Source: Aquisphaera insulae (GTDB lineage Bacteria > Planctomycetota > Planctomycetia > Isosphaerales > Isosphaeraceae). Taken from it: a stretch of 64,000 nucleotides of DNA. The notes under the pieces are model-generated. The model did no database searches, had not been told where the DNA came from, and saw only the letters and a list, made by a program, of their open reading frames with translations. The position numbers and the translations under genes are program-made. Where the stretch lies: contig NZ_JAALJH010000028.1 in the NCBI RefSeq assembly GCF_011064615.1, forward strand, positions 1 to 64,000. Direction: 5' to 3'. Shown here piece after piece: positions 18,811 to 26,696 of the stretch (positions are counted from its first letter, which is position 1; every line of letters begins with the position of its first letter).

Positions 18811-20142
18811 TCAAATCGAGCCGGGCGATCCGAGGGGGTTTCGCCCGAAGACCCGCCGCGGATTGTCCAGCAGGATCGCGCGGGCAAGCTGGAGGGCCCG
18901 CCCCTCGCTCCACCCCTGCGCCTGCACGCACGCCTCGGCCAGCGTCTCCGCCAGGACCCTCCGATACGTGTTGAACTTGGGGAGGACGAATTCGAGCTTG
19001 TAGGCGTCCGAGTAATAGCCCAGCAGCTTCACCTTCGGCAGGGCCTGGATCCGCGCCGTCAGGTCGGCCCGGATGAAGGCCGGGACGTTCGAGTACCACC
19101 AGTGACCGTGCGGCAGGACGTTGGGGAAGATCCACGAATAGGCGACCAGCTCCGCGGCGGCGTCCGGGGAGAGCGTGGAGACCGGGAACGTCACCCCGGC
19201 GAAGTGGTTGAACAGCTCGCGATAGTCGTGCAGGCTGACCCGCCGATCGAAGAGGTCCCGCCCCCCCGCGACCCCCGCGGGGTAGACGTTCCGCACCGGG
19301 CCGATCATGAGGTCGAACGGCAGCCGGAACTCGGCCGCGAACTCCGCGAGCATCCAGAAGACCGTCGCGCGGATCTCCGCGTGCTCGTCCGGCCGCAGGT
19401 CCAGCCCCTGGATCGCCCGCCGGATCGGGGTGACGGCCCGCCTCGGGGCCCCCCGGCGGGGGACGAAATCCGGCGGCAGGCTGATCGCACAGGCGCAGGC
19501 CCCCTTGCTCGTGAACCGGCTGAAGAGCTTCCCGAGCGCCTCGCGCAGGCTCGCCAGGTCCTGGACGTCCTCACCGGTGCATCGCCGCAACCGCTCGATG
19601 ACGGCCGGCTCATGCAGCTTCAGCACCAGGTCGTCGGTGCGGAGGCAGGGGATGTACCTGGTGGTGTCCCAGCCTTCCAGCGGGTCGTCGAAGTCGTTCG
19701 TCAGGCAGACCGACTCCAGGTTCGTCGTCGTCCAGACCCGCCGGTCCCAATCCTCGCCATCGAGCTCGTGATTCGCGCGGTCGTAGAGGATGTCGAGGTT
19801 CCCGATGTCGATCCGCTCGTCCGGGAAGTCGTGGAAGGTGCGCGCGATCTCCATCAGCCATGAATGCTGGACCGTATTGTCGATCCGCTCCAGGTGTTCG
19901 GCCAGGTTGCCCGCGCGGGTCCGCGGGTCCAGCTCCGCCGCGACCTGGGAGGCGGGCATGCCCGCGGAGTGGGCGAGCTCGGTATAGTAGTGGTAGCCGA
20001 GCACCTCGTCGAGGTTCCGCGCCGCGGGCCGGTGCGGATCGATGTGCGAGTGGGGATCCACGATCGGCCAGGTCGCGATCTCCTCGAAGAGGGCACGCGC
20101 CTGCGGGTTGGTGGGGAGCATCGTCTTGCGAGCCAGCGTCAT
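18811..20142 (-). CDS. uxaC: Glucuronate (uronate) isomerase-like protein
   Basis: A 443-residue amidohydrolase-superfamily enzyme that best fits the UxaC family. That family converts D-glucuronate to D-fructuronate (or galacturonate to tagaturonate) in the cytoplasm. The metal-binding start DPHSHIDPH (residues 29-37), the downstream HDYRELFNHFAG, and the C-terminal LPKVKLLGYYSDAYKLEF and NPRRVFG segments support the superfamily. It is slightly shorter than the roughly 470-residue E. coli enzyme and distant from it. No uxu/uxa neighbours are present, so the exact sugar acid is uncertain. The ATG at 20142 starts MTLARKTMLPT. Confidence 0.7.
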   Translation of the reverse strand: MTLARKTMLPTNPQARALFEEIATWPIVDPHSHIDPHRPAARNLDEVLGYHYYTELAHSAGMPASQVAAELDPRTRAGNLAEHLERIDNTVQHSWLMEIARTFHDFPDERIDIGNLDILYDRANHELDGEDWDRRVWTTTNLESVCLTNDFDDPLEGWDTTRYIPCLRTDDLVLKLHEPAVIERLRRCTGEDVQDLASLREALGKLFSRFTSKGACACAISLPPDFVPRRGAPRRAVTPIRRAIQGLDLRPDEHAEIRATVFWMLAEFAAEFRLPFDLMIGPVRNVYPAGVAGGRDLFDRRVSLHDYRELFNHFAGVTFPVSTLSPDAAAELVAYSWIFPNVLPHGHWWYSNVPAFIRADLTARIQALPKVKLLGYYSDAYKLEFVLPKFNTYRRVLAETLAEACVQAQGWSEGRALQLARAILLDNPRRVFGRNPLGSPGSI

Positions 20143-20280
20143 CGTGTTGAACTCGGTCGTGGAGGGGATTCTCGGCCCGCGACCGGCCCCGATTCGGGCG
20201 GGTCTCCGCGGCATGCCTACCGCTCAACCTAGCCCGGCCCGGGCGCCGCGTGCAAGCCTCTTGATCGCGGCGGGCCAGCC

Positions 20281-21036
20281 ATGAAGGTGCTGGTGACCGG
20301 GGGCGGGACCGTGGCCCCCATCGACGACGTCCGGACCATCACCAACGTCTCCACCGGTCGCTTCGCCGCGTCCATCTCCGAGAGCGCCCTCGCGAGAGGC
20401 GCCGAGGTCTGGCACGTCCATGCCCCTTCCGCGGCCCTCCCCCTGCTCCGCCACGCCCGGTTCGATCCGGAGTCGCCGGAACCGGCCGCGGAGATGGGGC
20501 GTCTCGAGGCGCTGCGGCGGACCTGGAATGCCTCGAAGGATCGTCTCCACCTCCAGCCGCTCCAGGTTGGCACGGTCGCCGAGTACGCCTCGACCCTCGA
20601 GCACCTCCTCCGCACTCATCCCATCGACGTTGCATTCCTGGCCATGGCCGTCTCCGACTTCGAGCCCGACCCGCACGCCGGCAAGCTCTCGTCGAGCCCC
20701 GATGCGCTGACGATCCGCTGCCGTCGGACGACCAAGGTGATCCGGTCCGTCCGCGACTGGTCGCCGGGCGTCTACCTCGTCGGCTTCAAGCTCCTCTCGC
20801 GTGCCTCGACCGACGACCTCATCGCCGCCGCGAGGACCGCCGGCCGGACCAACCGCGCCGACCTGACCGTCGCCAACGACCTCCAGATCCTGACCGCCGG
20901 CCGCCACACCGTCCACCTCGTCCGCCAGGACCGGCCGGTTGAGACCCTCGGACCGGGACCGGACCTCGCCGATCGGCTGGTCTCCCGGGTCCTCTCCTGG
21001 GCGGGTGGTTCCAGGCCGGTCGCCGGCCCCCTCTAG
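20281..21036 (+). CDS. CoaB-like phosphopantothenoylcysteine synthetase domain protein
   Basis: A 251-residue protein matching the DNA/pantothenate-metabolism flavoprotein (CoaB) domain. In coenzyme A synthesis that domain joins 4'-phosphopantothenate to cysteine. Visible are the nucleotide-binding start VLVTGGGTVAPID, the RTITNVSTGRFA signature, LAMAVSDFEP and a C-terminal VGFKLLSR strand followed by NRADLTVANDL. It lacks a CoaC decarboxylase half, as in eukaryote-like or split arrangements. An alternative is a CoaB paralogue with another substrate. The start at 20281 is the first ATG before the Rossmann strand. It is divergent from the uronate isomerase gene. Confidence 0.75.
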   Translation: MKVLVTGGGTVAPIDDVRTITNVSTGRFAASISESALARGAEVWHVHAPSAALPLLRHARFDPESPEPAAEMGRLEALRRTWNASKDRLHLQPLQVGTVAEYASTLEHLLRTHPIDVAFLAMAVSDFEPDPHAGKLSSSPDALTIRCRRTTKVIRSVRDWSPGVYLVGFKLLSRASTDDLIAAARTAGRTNRADLTVANDLQILTAGRHTVHLVRQDRPVETLGPGPDLADRLVSRVLSWAGGSRPVAGPL

Positions 21037-21567
21037 CGCGGCTCGAAGTCTCGGAGCCGGATCGCGGAAAATTGGCTCCGTTCGTCGCGCGGCGTGTTTC
21101 GCACGTTCGCCGTAAGTCCTTAATACAGAATCCATTGGCGTCGTTTTTTCGATTGGCTTTGCACCCGCAAGGGTCCCGTCTCGGCTGCCGATCCTCGTCG
21201 TCCGTGCGGGCCGGTGCGTGGCTCGGCCTCGCCACTTCAGAACCGCCAAAGAGCATCCGTGTTACTGTCTCGCCGGTCGCCCGAGGGTCCCGCGTGAAGA
21301 ACCTCGTCGGCCGCGGCGAGCCGCATGCATGCGCCCGCCGGCGCGCACCTTCAACCTCCTGCATGGCTGCGCCTATAGAGAGAGTGCGCCATGATCGAGT
21401 TTTTTTGTTCCCTCCGAGCCATGTTTCCCAAAAGGAATTCAGACCGAAACCCACAGGATCGTCATAACCCGAAAACTCTCCATCCGCCTCGACCTCCCCG
21501 CTCGGATCGTCGAACCTGGTGCGATGACCGGTGTCCAATTCGCGGAGTCGCCCCCGGAGTCCGGTCC
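21037..21567. other. 531-bp gap before the RNA-repair-like operon
   Basis: No frame here has convincing coding character on either strand. It is locally less GC-rich than its surroundings, with homopolymer T tracts near 21144 and 21400 and a CTATAGAGAGAG patch near 21372. It should contain the promoter of the downstream kinase gene. I cannot assign boxes. Confidence 0.4.
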
Positions 21568-22032
21568 ATGGAAGTCATGGTGTTCGTCGGAATCCAGGGA
21601 TCGGGGAAGAGCACGTTCTATCGGGACCGTTTCGCGGGGACGCACGTCCACGTGAGCATGGACAACTTCCGGAACGCTCGTCGCCCGCGGCTGAAGCAGA
21701 TGACCCTGATCGAGGAATCGCTGTTGCAGGGCCTTTCGGTCGTCGTGGACAACACCGATCCGACGGTCGAGGATCGCGCCCCGATCATCGCCATGGCGAA
21801 AGCCCACGGCGCGACAGTGACCGCGTATCACTTCGATTCGCCGCTCGCGGATTGCCTCGAGAGGAACGGTCGGCGGACCGGCCGGGCGAACGTCCCGAAG
21901 GTGGCGATCCTGGCGACGATTGGGCGGCTGAAACCGCCGACCAGGGACGAGGGGTTCGATCGGATCACGGTCGTCCGGCTGGTGCGAACGGGAGAAGGCA
22001 TCTTCGAGTACCTTGAGGAGTCCGTGCCGTGA
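21568..22032 (+). CDS. Polynucleotide-kinase-like P-loop protein
   Basis: A 154-residue P-loop kinase. Walker A is GIQGSGKST (residues 8-16). The remainder matches the kinase domain of PNKP-type enzymes: VVVDNTDPTVEDRAPII (the DNT-P-R motif), then a helix with CLERNGRRTGRANVP (the lid arginines). That family phosphorylates 5'-OH ends of RNA or DNA. No phosphatase or ligase domain is attached. The ATG at 21568 has CGGAG upstream. Its stop overlaps the GTG start of the Thg1-like gene as GTGA, so the two are translationally coupled. Zeta-toxin-like or metabolite kinases are alternatives. The DNT motif argues for polynucleotide kinase. Confidence 0.75.
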   Translation: MEVMVFVGIQGSGKSTFYRDRFAGTHVHVSMDNFRNARRPRLKQMTLIEESLLQGLSVVVDNTDPTVEDRAPIIAMAKAHGATVTAYHFDSPLADCLERNGRRTGRANVPKVAILATIGRLKPPTRDEGFDRITVVRLVRTGEGIFEYLEESVP

Positions 22033-22808
22033 AACCCTCCGACTTCGAGGCCCGGATGAGGTCGGGCGAGTTCTTCCACGACCTGCGGATGCTGCCGGCC
22101 ACCTGGGCCGTCCTGCGGCTGGACGGACACGGCTTCACCCGATTCACCGCCCGGCGCTTTCAGAAGCCGTTCGACGCGAGCTTCCACGCCCAGATGATCG
22201 CGACCGCGGAGCGGCTCCTCGAACGCTTCCAGGGGCTCTATGCCTACACGGAGAGCGACGAGATCTCCATCCTCCTCCCCCGGGACTGGGACCTCTTCGA
22301 CCGCGAGCTCGAGAAGGCCGCGAGCCTGTCCGCATCACTCGCCGGCGCTGTCTTCTCGATCGCCTGCGGCGAACCCGTCCAGTTCGACAGCCGGGCCTGG
22401 CTCGGTGCCCGCGACGAGGACGTGGTCGACTACTTCCGCTGGCGGCAGGCCGATGCCACCCGCTGCGCCCTCAACGGATGGTCCTACTGGACGCTTCGGA
22501 AGGCCGGCCGGAGCGTGGCCGAGGCGACAGCCGCCCTCCATGGCAAGTCGGTCGCCTTCAAGAACGATCTGCTTCGCAACCACGGCATCAACTTCAACGA
22601 GCTCCCCTGCTGGCAGCGACGCGGGACCGGGATCTACTGGGAGCGGTTCGAGAAGGAAGGATTCGACCCCATGCGGGGCCTCGCCGTGAAAACCGTGCGG
22701 AGGCGAATGAAGGTCGATCGCGAGTTGCCGATGAAGGGAGAATACGGGAAGCTCGTCGAACGGCTCGTGAGGTCCGCAGATCGGGAAGGGTCCAGGAGGA
22801 CGGCCTGA
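22029..22808 (+). CDS. Thg1-like protein (3'-5' RNA polymerase family)
   Basis: A 259-residue member of the tRNA-His guanylyltransferase (Thg1) superfamily. These enzymes add nucleotides to RNA 5' ends, and bacterial Thg1-like proteins repair 5'-truncated tRNAs. Visible are the metal-binding LRLDGHGFTRFT (Asp32) and YAYTESDEISILL (Asp77-Glu78), plus conserved NGWSYWTLRKAGRS and NHGINFNELPCWQRRGTG. The length matches the family. The GTG start at 22029 has GAGGAG 8 nt upstream and overlaps the kinase stop by 4 bp. A tRNA-repair rather than His-tRNA-maturation role is inferred from bacterial origin and the kinase partner. Confidence 0.9.
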   Translation: MKPSDFEARMRSGEFFHDLRMLPATWAVLRLDGHGFTRFTARRFQKPFDASFHAQMIATAERLLERFQGLYAYTESDEISILLPRDWDLFDRELEKAASLSASLAGAVFSIACGEPVQFDSRAWLGARDEDVVDYFRWRQADATRCALNGWSYWTLRKAGRSVAEATAALHGKSVAFKNDLLRNHGINFNELPCWQRRGTGIYWERFEKEGFDPMRGLAVKTVRRRMKVDRELPMKGEYGKLVERLVRSADREGSRRTA

Positions 22809-22845
22809 CGCGAGATCGATCACCCAGGGCAGAGGCGGAACGACC

Positions 22846-23550
22846 ATGAGCGGAAAGCGCCGCTTTCACGAACGGCAAGCACGCCTGGCCGCTCGGGCGG
22901 AGCAGGAACGGCGACCGGCCGGGGCGGAAGGTCTCCCCGTCAACCGAGAGGCCCTCGCCCCGAGCAATAGCTACGACGAGCCCGGGTTCGTCAAGCGTGG
23001 CTTCTACGTCGATACGCCGTTTGTCTGCCGCTCGTGCGGCGAACCTCAGGTCTGGACCGCGGCCCAGCAGAAATGGTGGTACGAGGTCGCCCGGGGGGAC
23101 GTGTTCTCGACGGCCAGCCTGTGTCGCCCGTGCCGGCAGCGAGAGAGGGCGCGGCGACGTGAGGCGCAGGTCTCCGGCGGAGACCCGAACCCGTACAAGG
23201 ACGCGGGCCTGCTCCTCGCTCGAGTTCGCACCCAGATCGAGCCGGAACTCCTGACGGCCGGTTACCGCCTCGTGGGCCGCAATCGCAAGGATGCTCGCCC
23301 GATGCTGTTCCTCGATTACGCCGCGCCGGGTGCGATGCTCTCCATCTCCTGGGACCAGCGCGTCGCGAGACTATCCGCGGACCTCCTCACCGAGGGAGGA
23401 GCCCAGGTCCGGTCGATCGCCTCGGTCCCGTTCGGGAGCCTCCGTTCCACACCGCAGATCGAGGCCCGTCTCGCGGACTTCCTCGGGTCGCTGCGGAGTT
23501 TCCTGGAGGGCCCGGCGTCCCCTCATGGCACGCCGGGGCCGGGACGTTGA
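22846..23550 (+). CDS. Zinc-ribbon (zf-trcl type) protein of the kinase/Thg1-like operon
   Basis: A 234-residue protein with a central treble-clef or zinc-ribbon module: FVCRSCGEPQVWTAAQQKWWYE, then LCRPCRQRERARR (Cys pairs near residues 61/64 and 93/96). This fits the probable zinc-ribbon zf-trcl family. The N-terminus is basic and Arg-rich. The C-terminal half (about 115-220) is an unrecognised alpha/beta domain beginning YKDAGLLLARVRTQIEPELL. It lies 37 bp after the Thg1-like gene on the same strand, so it is probably co-transcribed. A nucleic-acid-binding role is likely but inferred. No catalytic motif is visible. Confidence 0.65.
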   Translation: MSGKRRFHERQARLAARAEQERRPAGAEGLPVNREALAPSNSYDEPGFVKRGFYVDTPFVCRSCGEPQVWTAAQQKWWYEVARGDVFSTASLCRPCRQRERARRREAQVSGGDPNPYKDAGLLLARVRTQIEPELLTAGYRLVGRNRKDARPMLFLDYAAPGAMLSISWDQRVARLSADLLTEGGAQVRSIASVPFGSLRSTPQIEARLADFLGSLRSFLEGPASPHGTPGPGR

Positions 23551-23626
23551 GAACGGATCGCGACATGGAAAGAACGGAGGATCGGAACGACCTCGGCGAT
23601 GCGGCCTCTTCCGTCCGGTTCTTGCG

Positions 23627-24550
23627 ATGCATGACTACGACAAGAGCAGCAAGTGGCTCATCCAGCACCACGGCCTCGCCATCCTCTGGCTCGCGGGCAT
23701 CACCGACGTCGTCAAGTGGAAGCCGCTCCAGGCCGAGGTCGTCCAGCCCCGCAGCCTCCCCGATGGCCTGATCATGGTCTGGCGAGCCGGTCGGTCTGAG
23801 CCCGAGCTCTTCATCCTCGAGATCGCCACCAACGCCGAGCCCCGGATCGCCGAGCAGGCCCTCCGCGATGCCGCCCTCGTCTACCTCGATCGCGGCGTCA
23901 TGCCCGAGGTCGTCGTCCTGGTCCTCCGCCCCCGCGGCGGCCGGAATCTCCCCCGTTCCATCGAACTGCGGGGGCCCCGTGGCACCACCATTTTGAATCT
24001 CCAGTGGCGGACCGTCGAGCTGGCCGAGATCCCGGCGCAGCTCCTCCTCGAAGCCGACGACGTCGGCGTCGTCCCCTGGGCCACCGTCGCCCACATCGAC
24101 GGCCCCCCCGAAGCCGTCTTCCGACGCTGCCGCGAACGGATCGACCGCGAGGCAGAGCCCGGCGAGAAGGAGAACCTGATCTCGGTCTCGATGGTCCTCG
24201 CCAGCCTCCGCTATAATGATCGTTGGCTTCTGAACCTGCTGGGAAGGAAAACCAACATGATCGAGTCGCCGCTGCTTCAGGAACTGAAGGAAGAGTGGAC
24301 TCGCGAGGCCGCTCGCGAGGCCAAGATCACAGCCACTCGCGAAGCCACGCACAAGGAGAAAGTCGAATCGATCCTGGACAACCTGGACGCGCGATTCGGT
24401 TCACGCTCCTCGGCCATGGAAAAGCGACTCGCCGCAATCGAGGACGAGGCTCGTCTCCGCGAATTGCGAAAATTCGCGGCCACGTGCGCCAGCCTGAAGG
24501 ATTTCCGCGACGAGCTCGGTCCCGCATCGACTCGCCGAAAGTCGAAATAG
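23627..24550 (+). CDS. Rpn/PD-(D/E)XK-like family protein
   Basis: A 307-residue protein that looks like the Rpn/putative-transposase group of PD-(D/E)XK-fold proteins common in planctomycetes. The core strands read QAEVVQPRSLPDGLIMVW, ELFILEIATNAEPRI and VVVLVLRPRGG. The C-terminus has a long charged helix (EEWTREAAREAKITATREA, then KVESILDNLDARF). The expected ExK/ExQ pair appears as EIA, so catalytic competence is doubtful. The start at 23627 has no strong ribosome-binding site and could be further upstream. It follows the zinc-ribbon gene by 76 bp. A functional link to that operon is not shown. Confidence 0.6.
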   Translation: MHDYDKSSKWLIQHHGLAILWLAGITDVVKWKPLQAEVVQPRSLPDGLIMVWRAGRSEPELFILEIATNAEPRIAEQALRDAALVYLDRGVMPEVVVLVLRPRGGRNLPRSIELRGPRGTTILNLQWRTVELAEIPAQLLLEADDVGVVPWATVAHIDGPPEAVFRRCRERIDREAEPGEKENLISVSMVLASLRYNDRWLLNLLGRKTNMIESPLLQELKEEWTREAAREAKITATREATHKEKVESILDNLDARFGSRSSAMEKRLAAIEDEARLRELRKFAATCASLKDFRDELGPASTRRKSK

Positions 24551-24557
24551 CCCACGT

Positions 24558-24585
24558 CGGACGCCTTAGGGCCAGAGGGCGTCCG
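24558..24585. terminator. Hairpin between convergent genes (bidirectional terminator candidate)
   Basis: CGGACGCC (24558-24565) and GGCGTCCG (24578-24585) form a perfect 8-bp stem with a 12-nt loop. They fill the 37-bp gap between the stop codons of two convergent genes. There is no long T tract. The position supports a shared terminator. Confidence 0.55.
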
Positions 24586-24587
24586 GG

Positions 24588-25847
24588 TTAGCCCGGAGGC
24601 CGTCCCCGGAGTGTCAGCCGGATCCAGTTGAGCGCGTTCTTCGCCGCCCGGCGCTGGATGATGTCGCGGGGCTGCTCCGGGCCGATATCCAGGCGTTTGG
24701 ACCAGGTCCCGTCCGCCGTGGAAAGTCCCAGGTAGACCAGGCCCACCGGCTTCTCGGGCGTGCCGCCGGCGGGCCCGGCGACGCCCGTCGTGCTGACCGC
24801 GATGTCGGCACCGAACCGCACTCGGGCCCCGGCGGCCATCGCCTCGGCGACCTCCGGACTGACGGCCCCGTGGGTCGCGAGCAGCTCCGCGGGCACGCCG
24901 AGGAGGCTCGTCTTGGCCGAGTTCGCATAGCTGATGACGCCGCCGAGGAAATAGGGGCTCACCCCGGCCATGGAGGTGATCATCTGGGCGACCAGGCCGC
25001 CGGTGCACGACTCCGCGGAGGCGAGCGTGGCGCCGGTGCGGCGCAGCTCGGCGAAGACGGCTTCCGGGAGGTCGTCGGAGCCTTCGCCCAGGATCAGGTC
25101 GCCGAATCGCTCGCGGATGATCGCGGCGGTCGGCTCGGTCTGGGCGAAGGCTTCTTCCGGCGTCTCCCCCTCGCCGCGGATCCGGAAGCTGATGGTGGCC
25201 TCGTGGGCGGTGATGCCGACCTCCGGGACTCGGTCCCGGGCGATCAGGTCCGGGGCCATGGCCTCGACGTCGGACTCGCCGCGACCGAACGTGTTGATCT
25301 TGCGATAGACGATGCTGCGGGTCCCCAGGCCCCTCGCCCTGAGACGCGGGAGGACCTGCTCGTGGAACATCACGCGCATCTCGGACGGAATTCCGGGGAG
25401 GCACGCGAACGTGGCGGTGCCGTGCTCCATCCATATTCCCGGAGCCGTTCCCACCCGGTTGGGGAGCGGCTCGGCTCCCTCCGGGAAGAGGGCCTGCACC
25501 CGGTTGCGATCGGCCATCGGCCGGTTCCGGCGCGCGAACATCGCCCGGATCGCCTCCAGGGACGCGGGGTCCTCGCGGAGCGGGACGCCTGCATACGCGG
25601 CCAGGGCGTCGCGCGTCAGGTCGTCCTGAGTGGGGCCGAGGCCGCCGGTCAGGACGACCAGCCCCGCCCGGCCGGCCGCGATCCGCAGCGCGGAGACGTT
25701 CTCCTCGAGCTGGTCGCAGACCGTCTGGTGGAACAGGACCGGGATGCCGATCGCGCCGAGCTCCCGGGCCAGCCACTGGCTGTTCGTGTCCAGGGACTGG
25801 CCGCTGACGAGCTCGGTGCCGATGGCGAGGGTTTCCGCTTTCAACAC
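24588..25847 (-). CDS. cinA: CinA family protein (NMN deamidase / competence-damage type)
   Basis: A 419-residue two-domain CinA. The N-terminal molybdopterin-binding-like (COG1058) domain is readable as AETLAIGTELVSGQ, LTGGLGPTQDDLTRDALA and FACLPGIPSEM. The C-terminal domain carries the SAESCTGGLV motif and TTGVAGPAGGT, the NMN deamidase domain that recycles nicotinamide mononucleotide. I chose the GTG at 25847 because the family starts just before this strand and GGAG lies 9 nt upstream. The ATG at 25907 would add 20 residues without a ribosome-binding site. It is divergent from the HNH gene across about 245 bp. Confidence 0.9.
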   Translation of the reverse strand: MLKAETLAIGTELVSGQSLDTNSQWLARELGAIGIPVLFHQTVCDQLEENVSALRIAAGRAGLVVLTGGLGPTQDDLTRDALAAYAGVPLREDPASLEAIRAMFARRNRPMADRNRVQALFPEGAEPLPNRVGTAPGIWMEHGTATFACLPGIPSEMRVMFHEQVLPRLRARGLGTRSIVYRKINTFGRGESDVEAMAPDLIARDRVPEVGITAHEATISFRIRGEGETPEEAFAQTEPTAAIIRERFGDLILGEGSDDLPEAVFAELRRTGATLASAESCTGGLVAQMITSMAGVSPYFLGGVISYANSAKTSLLGVPAELLATHGAVSPEVAEAMAAGARVRFGADIAVSTTGVAGPAGGTPEKPVGLVYLGLSTADGTWSKRLDIGPEQPRDIIQRRAAKNALNWIRLTLRGRPPG

Positions 25848-25996
25848 GGTTGCGTGCTCCGTTGAGGTCCGACTGGCCGGGCCGCCTGCGAAGGTATCCC
25901 GGTCCATCCAGGATAGCAAAGGCCGGCGGCCTGCCTTCCCGGCCGCCGCCGGGGATTTCACGGGGAAGGTCCTGTGCTGTGGTTGTGTATATAGGT

Positions 25997-26002
25997 TATG
26001 AT
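25997..26002 (+). promoter_or_regulatory. AT-rich -10-like element upstream of HNH gene
   Basis: TATGAT matches five of six bases of the bacterial -10 consensus. It sits in the unusually AT-rich patch TGTATATAGGTTATGAT, about 90 bp before the HNH start. No good -35 box was found at 17 bp spacing, so this is a weak candidate. Confidence 0.25.
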
Positions 26003-26093
26003 CTTGCGAGCAGGTCCGTCGTCAACTTGCCCGCGGGAGAGACGCCGAAGAAGCCAGGTATCATCGGTCACGACAAGTCGGAGAGCGTTCGCC

Positions 26094-26696
26094 ATGGGAG
26101 CTAGCGTCCTGCAACGGCCGACCCTCGTCCTGAATCGCCACTGGCAGCCCGTGCATGTGGCCACGGTGGCGCGTTCCCTGGTGCTGCTCTGGAACGAGGC
26201 CGCCTTCGTCGTCGATCCCGACAACTTCCAGCTCTATTCCTGGGCCGACTGGGCGAAGCTCACCCCCCGGGAGGACGAGTTGTTCATCCGGACCGTGCGG
26301 TTCCGGCTCCGGGTGCCGGAGGTGCTCACGCTCACCCGCCACGATCGGCCGCGGCACAATGCCGTCACCTTCAGCCGCCGCAACCTGTTCAAGCGGGACC
26401 ACACCACTTGCCAGTATTGCGGCTGCCGGCCGGGGACGGAGGAGCTGACCATCGACCACGTCATCCCCCGTTCCCAGGGCGGCCAGACGACCTGGGAGAA
26501 CTGCGCCCTGGCGTGCGTCTCCTGCAACGCCAGGAAGGCCAATCGCACCCCGGAGCAGGCCAACATGAAGCTCCGCAAGGTGCCGGTGCGGCCGGCCTGG
26601 AAGCCCCTCTATGACGCCTCCACGGTCCGGATCGCCAGTTGGTCGCGGTTCCTCAGCGACGCCTACTGGAACGTGCCGCTCGAGGATGGGGACTGA
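26094..26696 (+). CDS. HNH endonuclease family protein
   Basis: A 200-residue HNH protein. The C-terminal half has the ββα-metal module with Cys106/Cys109 (CQYCG), His122 (IDHVIPRSQGG), Asn136 (WENCALAC) and Cys141/Cys144 (CVSCN). The N-terminal 90 residues (VLNRHWQPVHV, then FRLRVPEVLTLTR) match the stand-alone bacterial HNH proteins typical of this domain order. All metal and catalytic residues are intact. A GGAGAG site precedes the ATG. No mobile-element ends or intein context are seen, so it is a free-standing chromosomal nuclease of unknown target. Confidence 0.87.
   Translation: MGASVLQRPTLVLNRHWQPVHVATVARSLVLLWNEAAFVVDPDNFQLYSWADWAKLTPREDELFIRTVRFRLRVPEVLTLTRHDRPRHNAVTFSRRNLFKRDHTTCQYCGCRPGTEELTIDHVIPRSQGGQTTWENCALACVSCNARKANRTPEQANMKLRKVPVRPAWKPLYDASTVRIASWSRFLSDAYWNVPLEDGD

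Noticed and set aside
20281-21036. Complete bifunctional CoaBC
   Set aside because: Only the CoaB-type synthetase half is present. No flavoprotein decarboxylase domain precedes it.
26094-26696. HNH gene as part of a mobile element or intein
   Set aside because: No terminal repeats, transposase or host-gene interruption nearby. The domain layout is that of stand-alone chromosomal HNH proteins.
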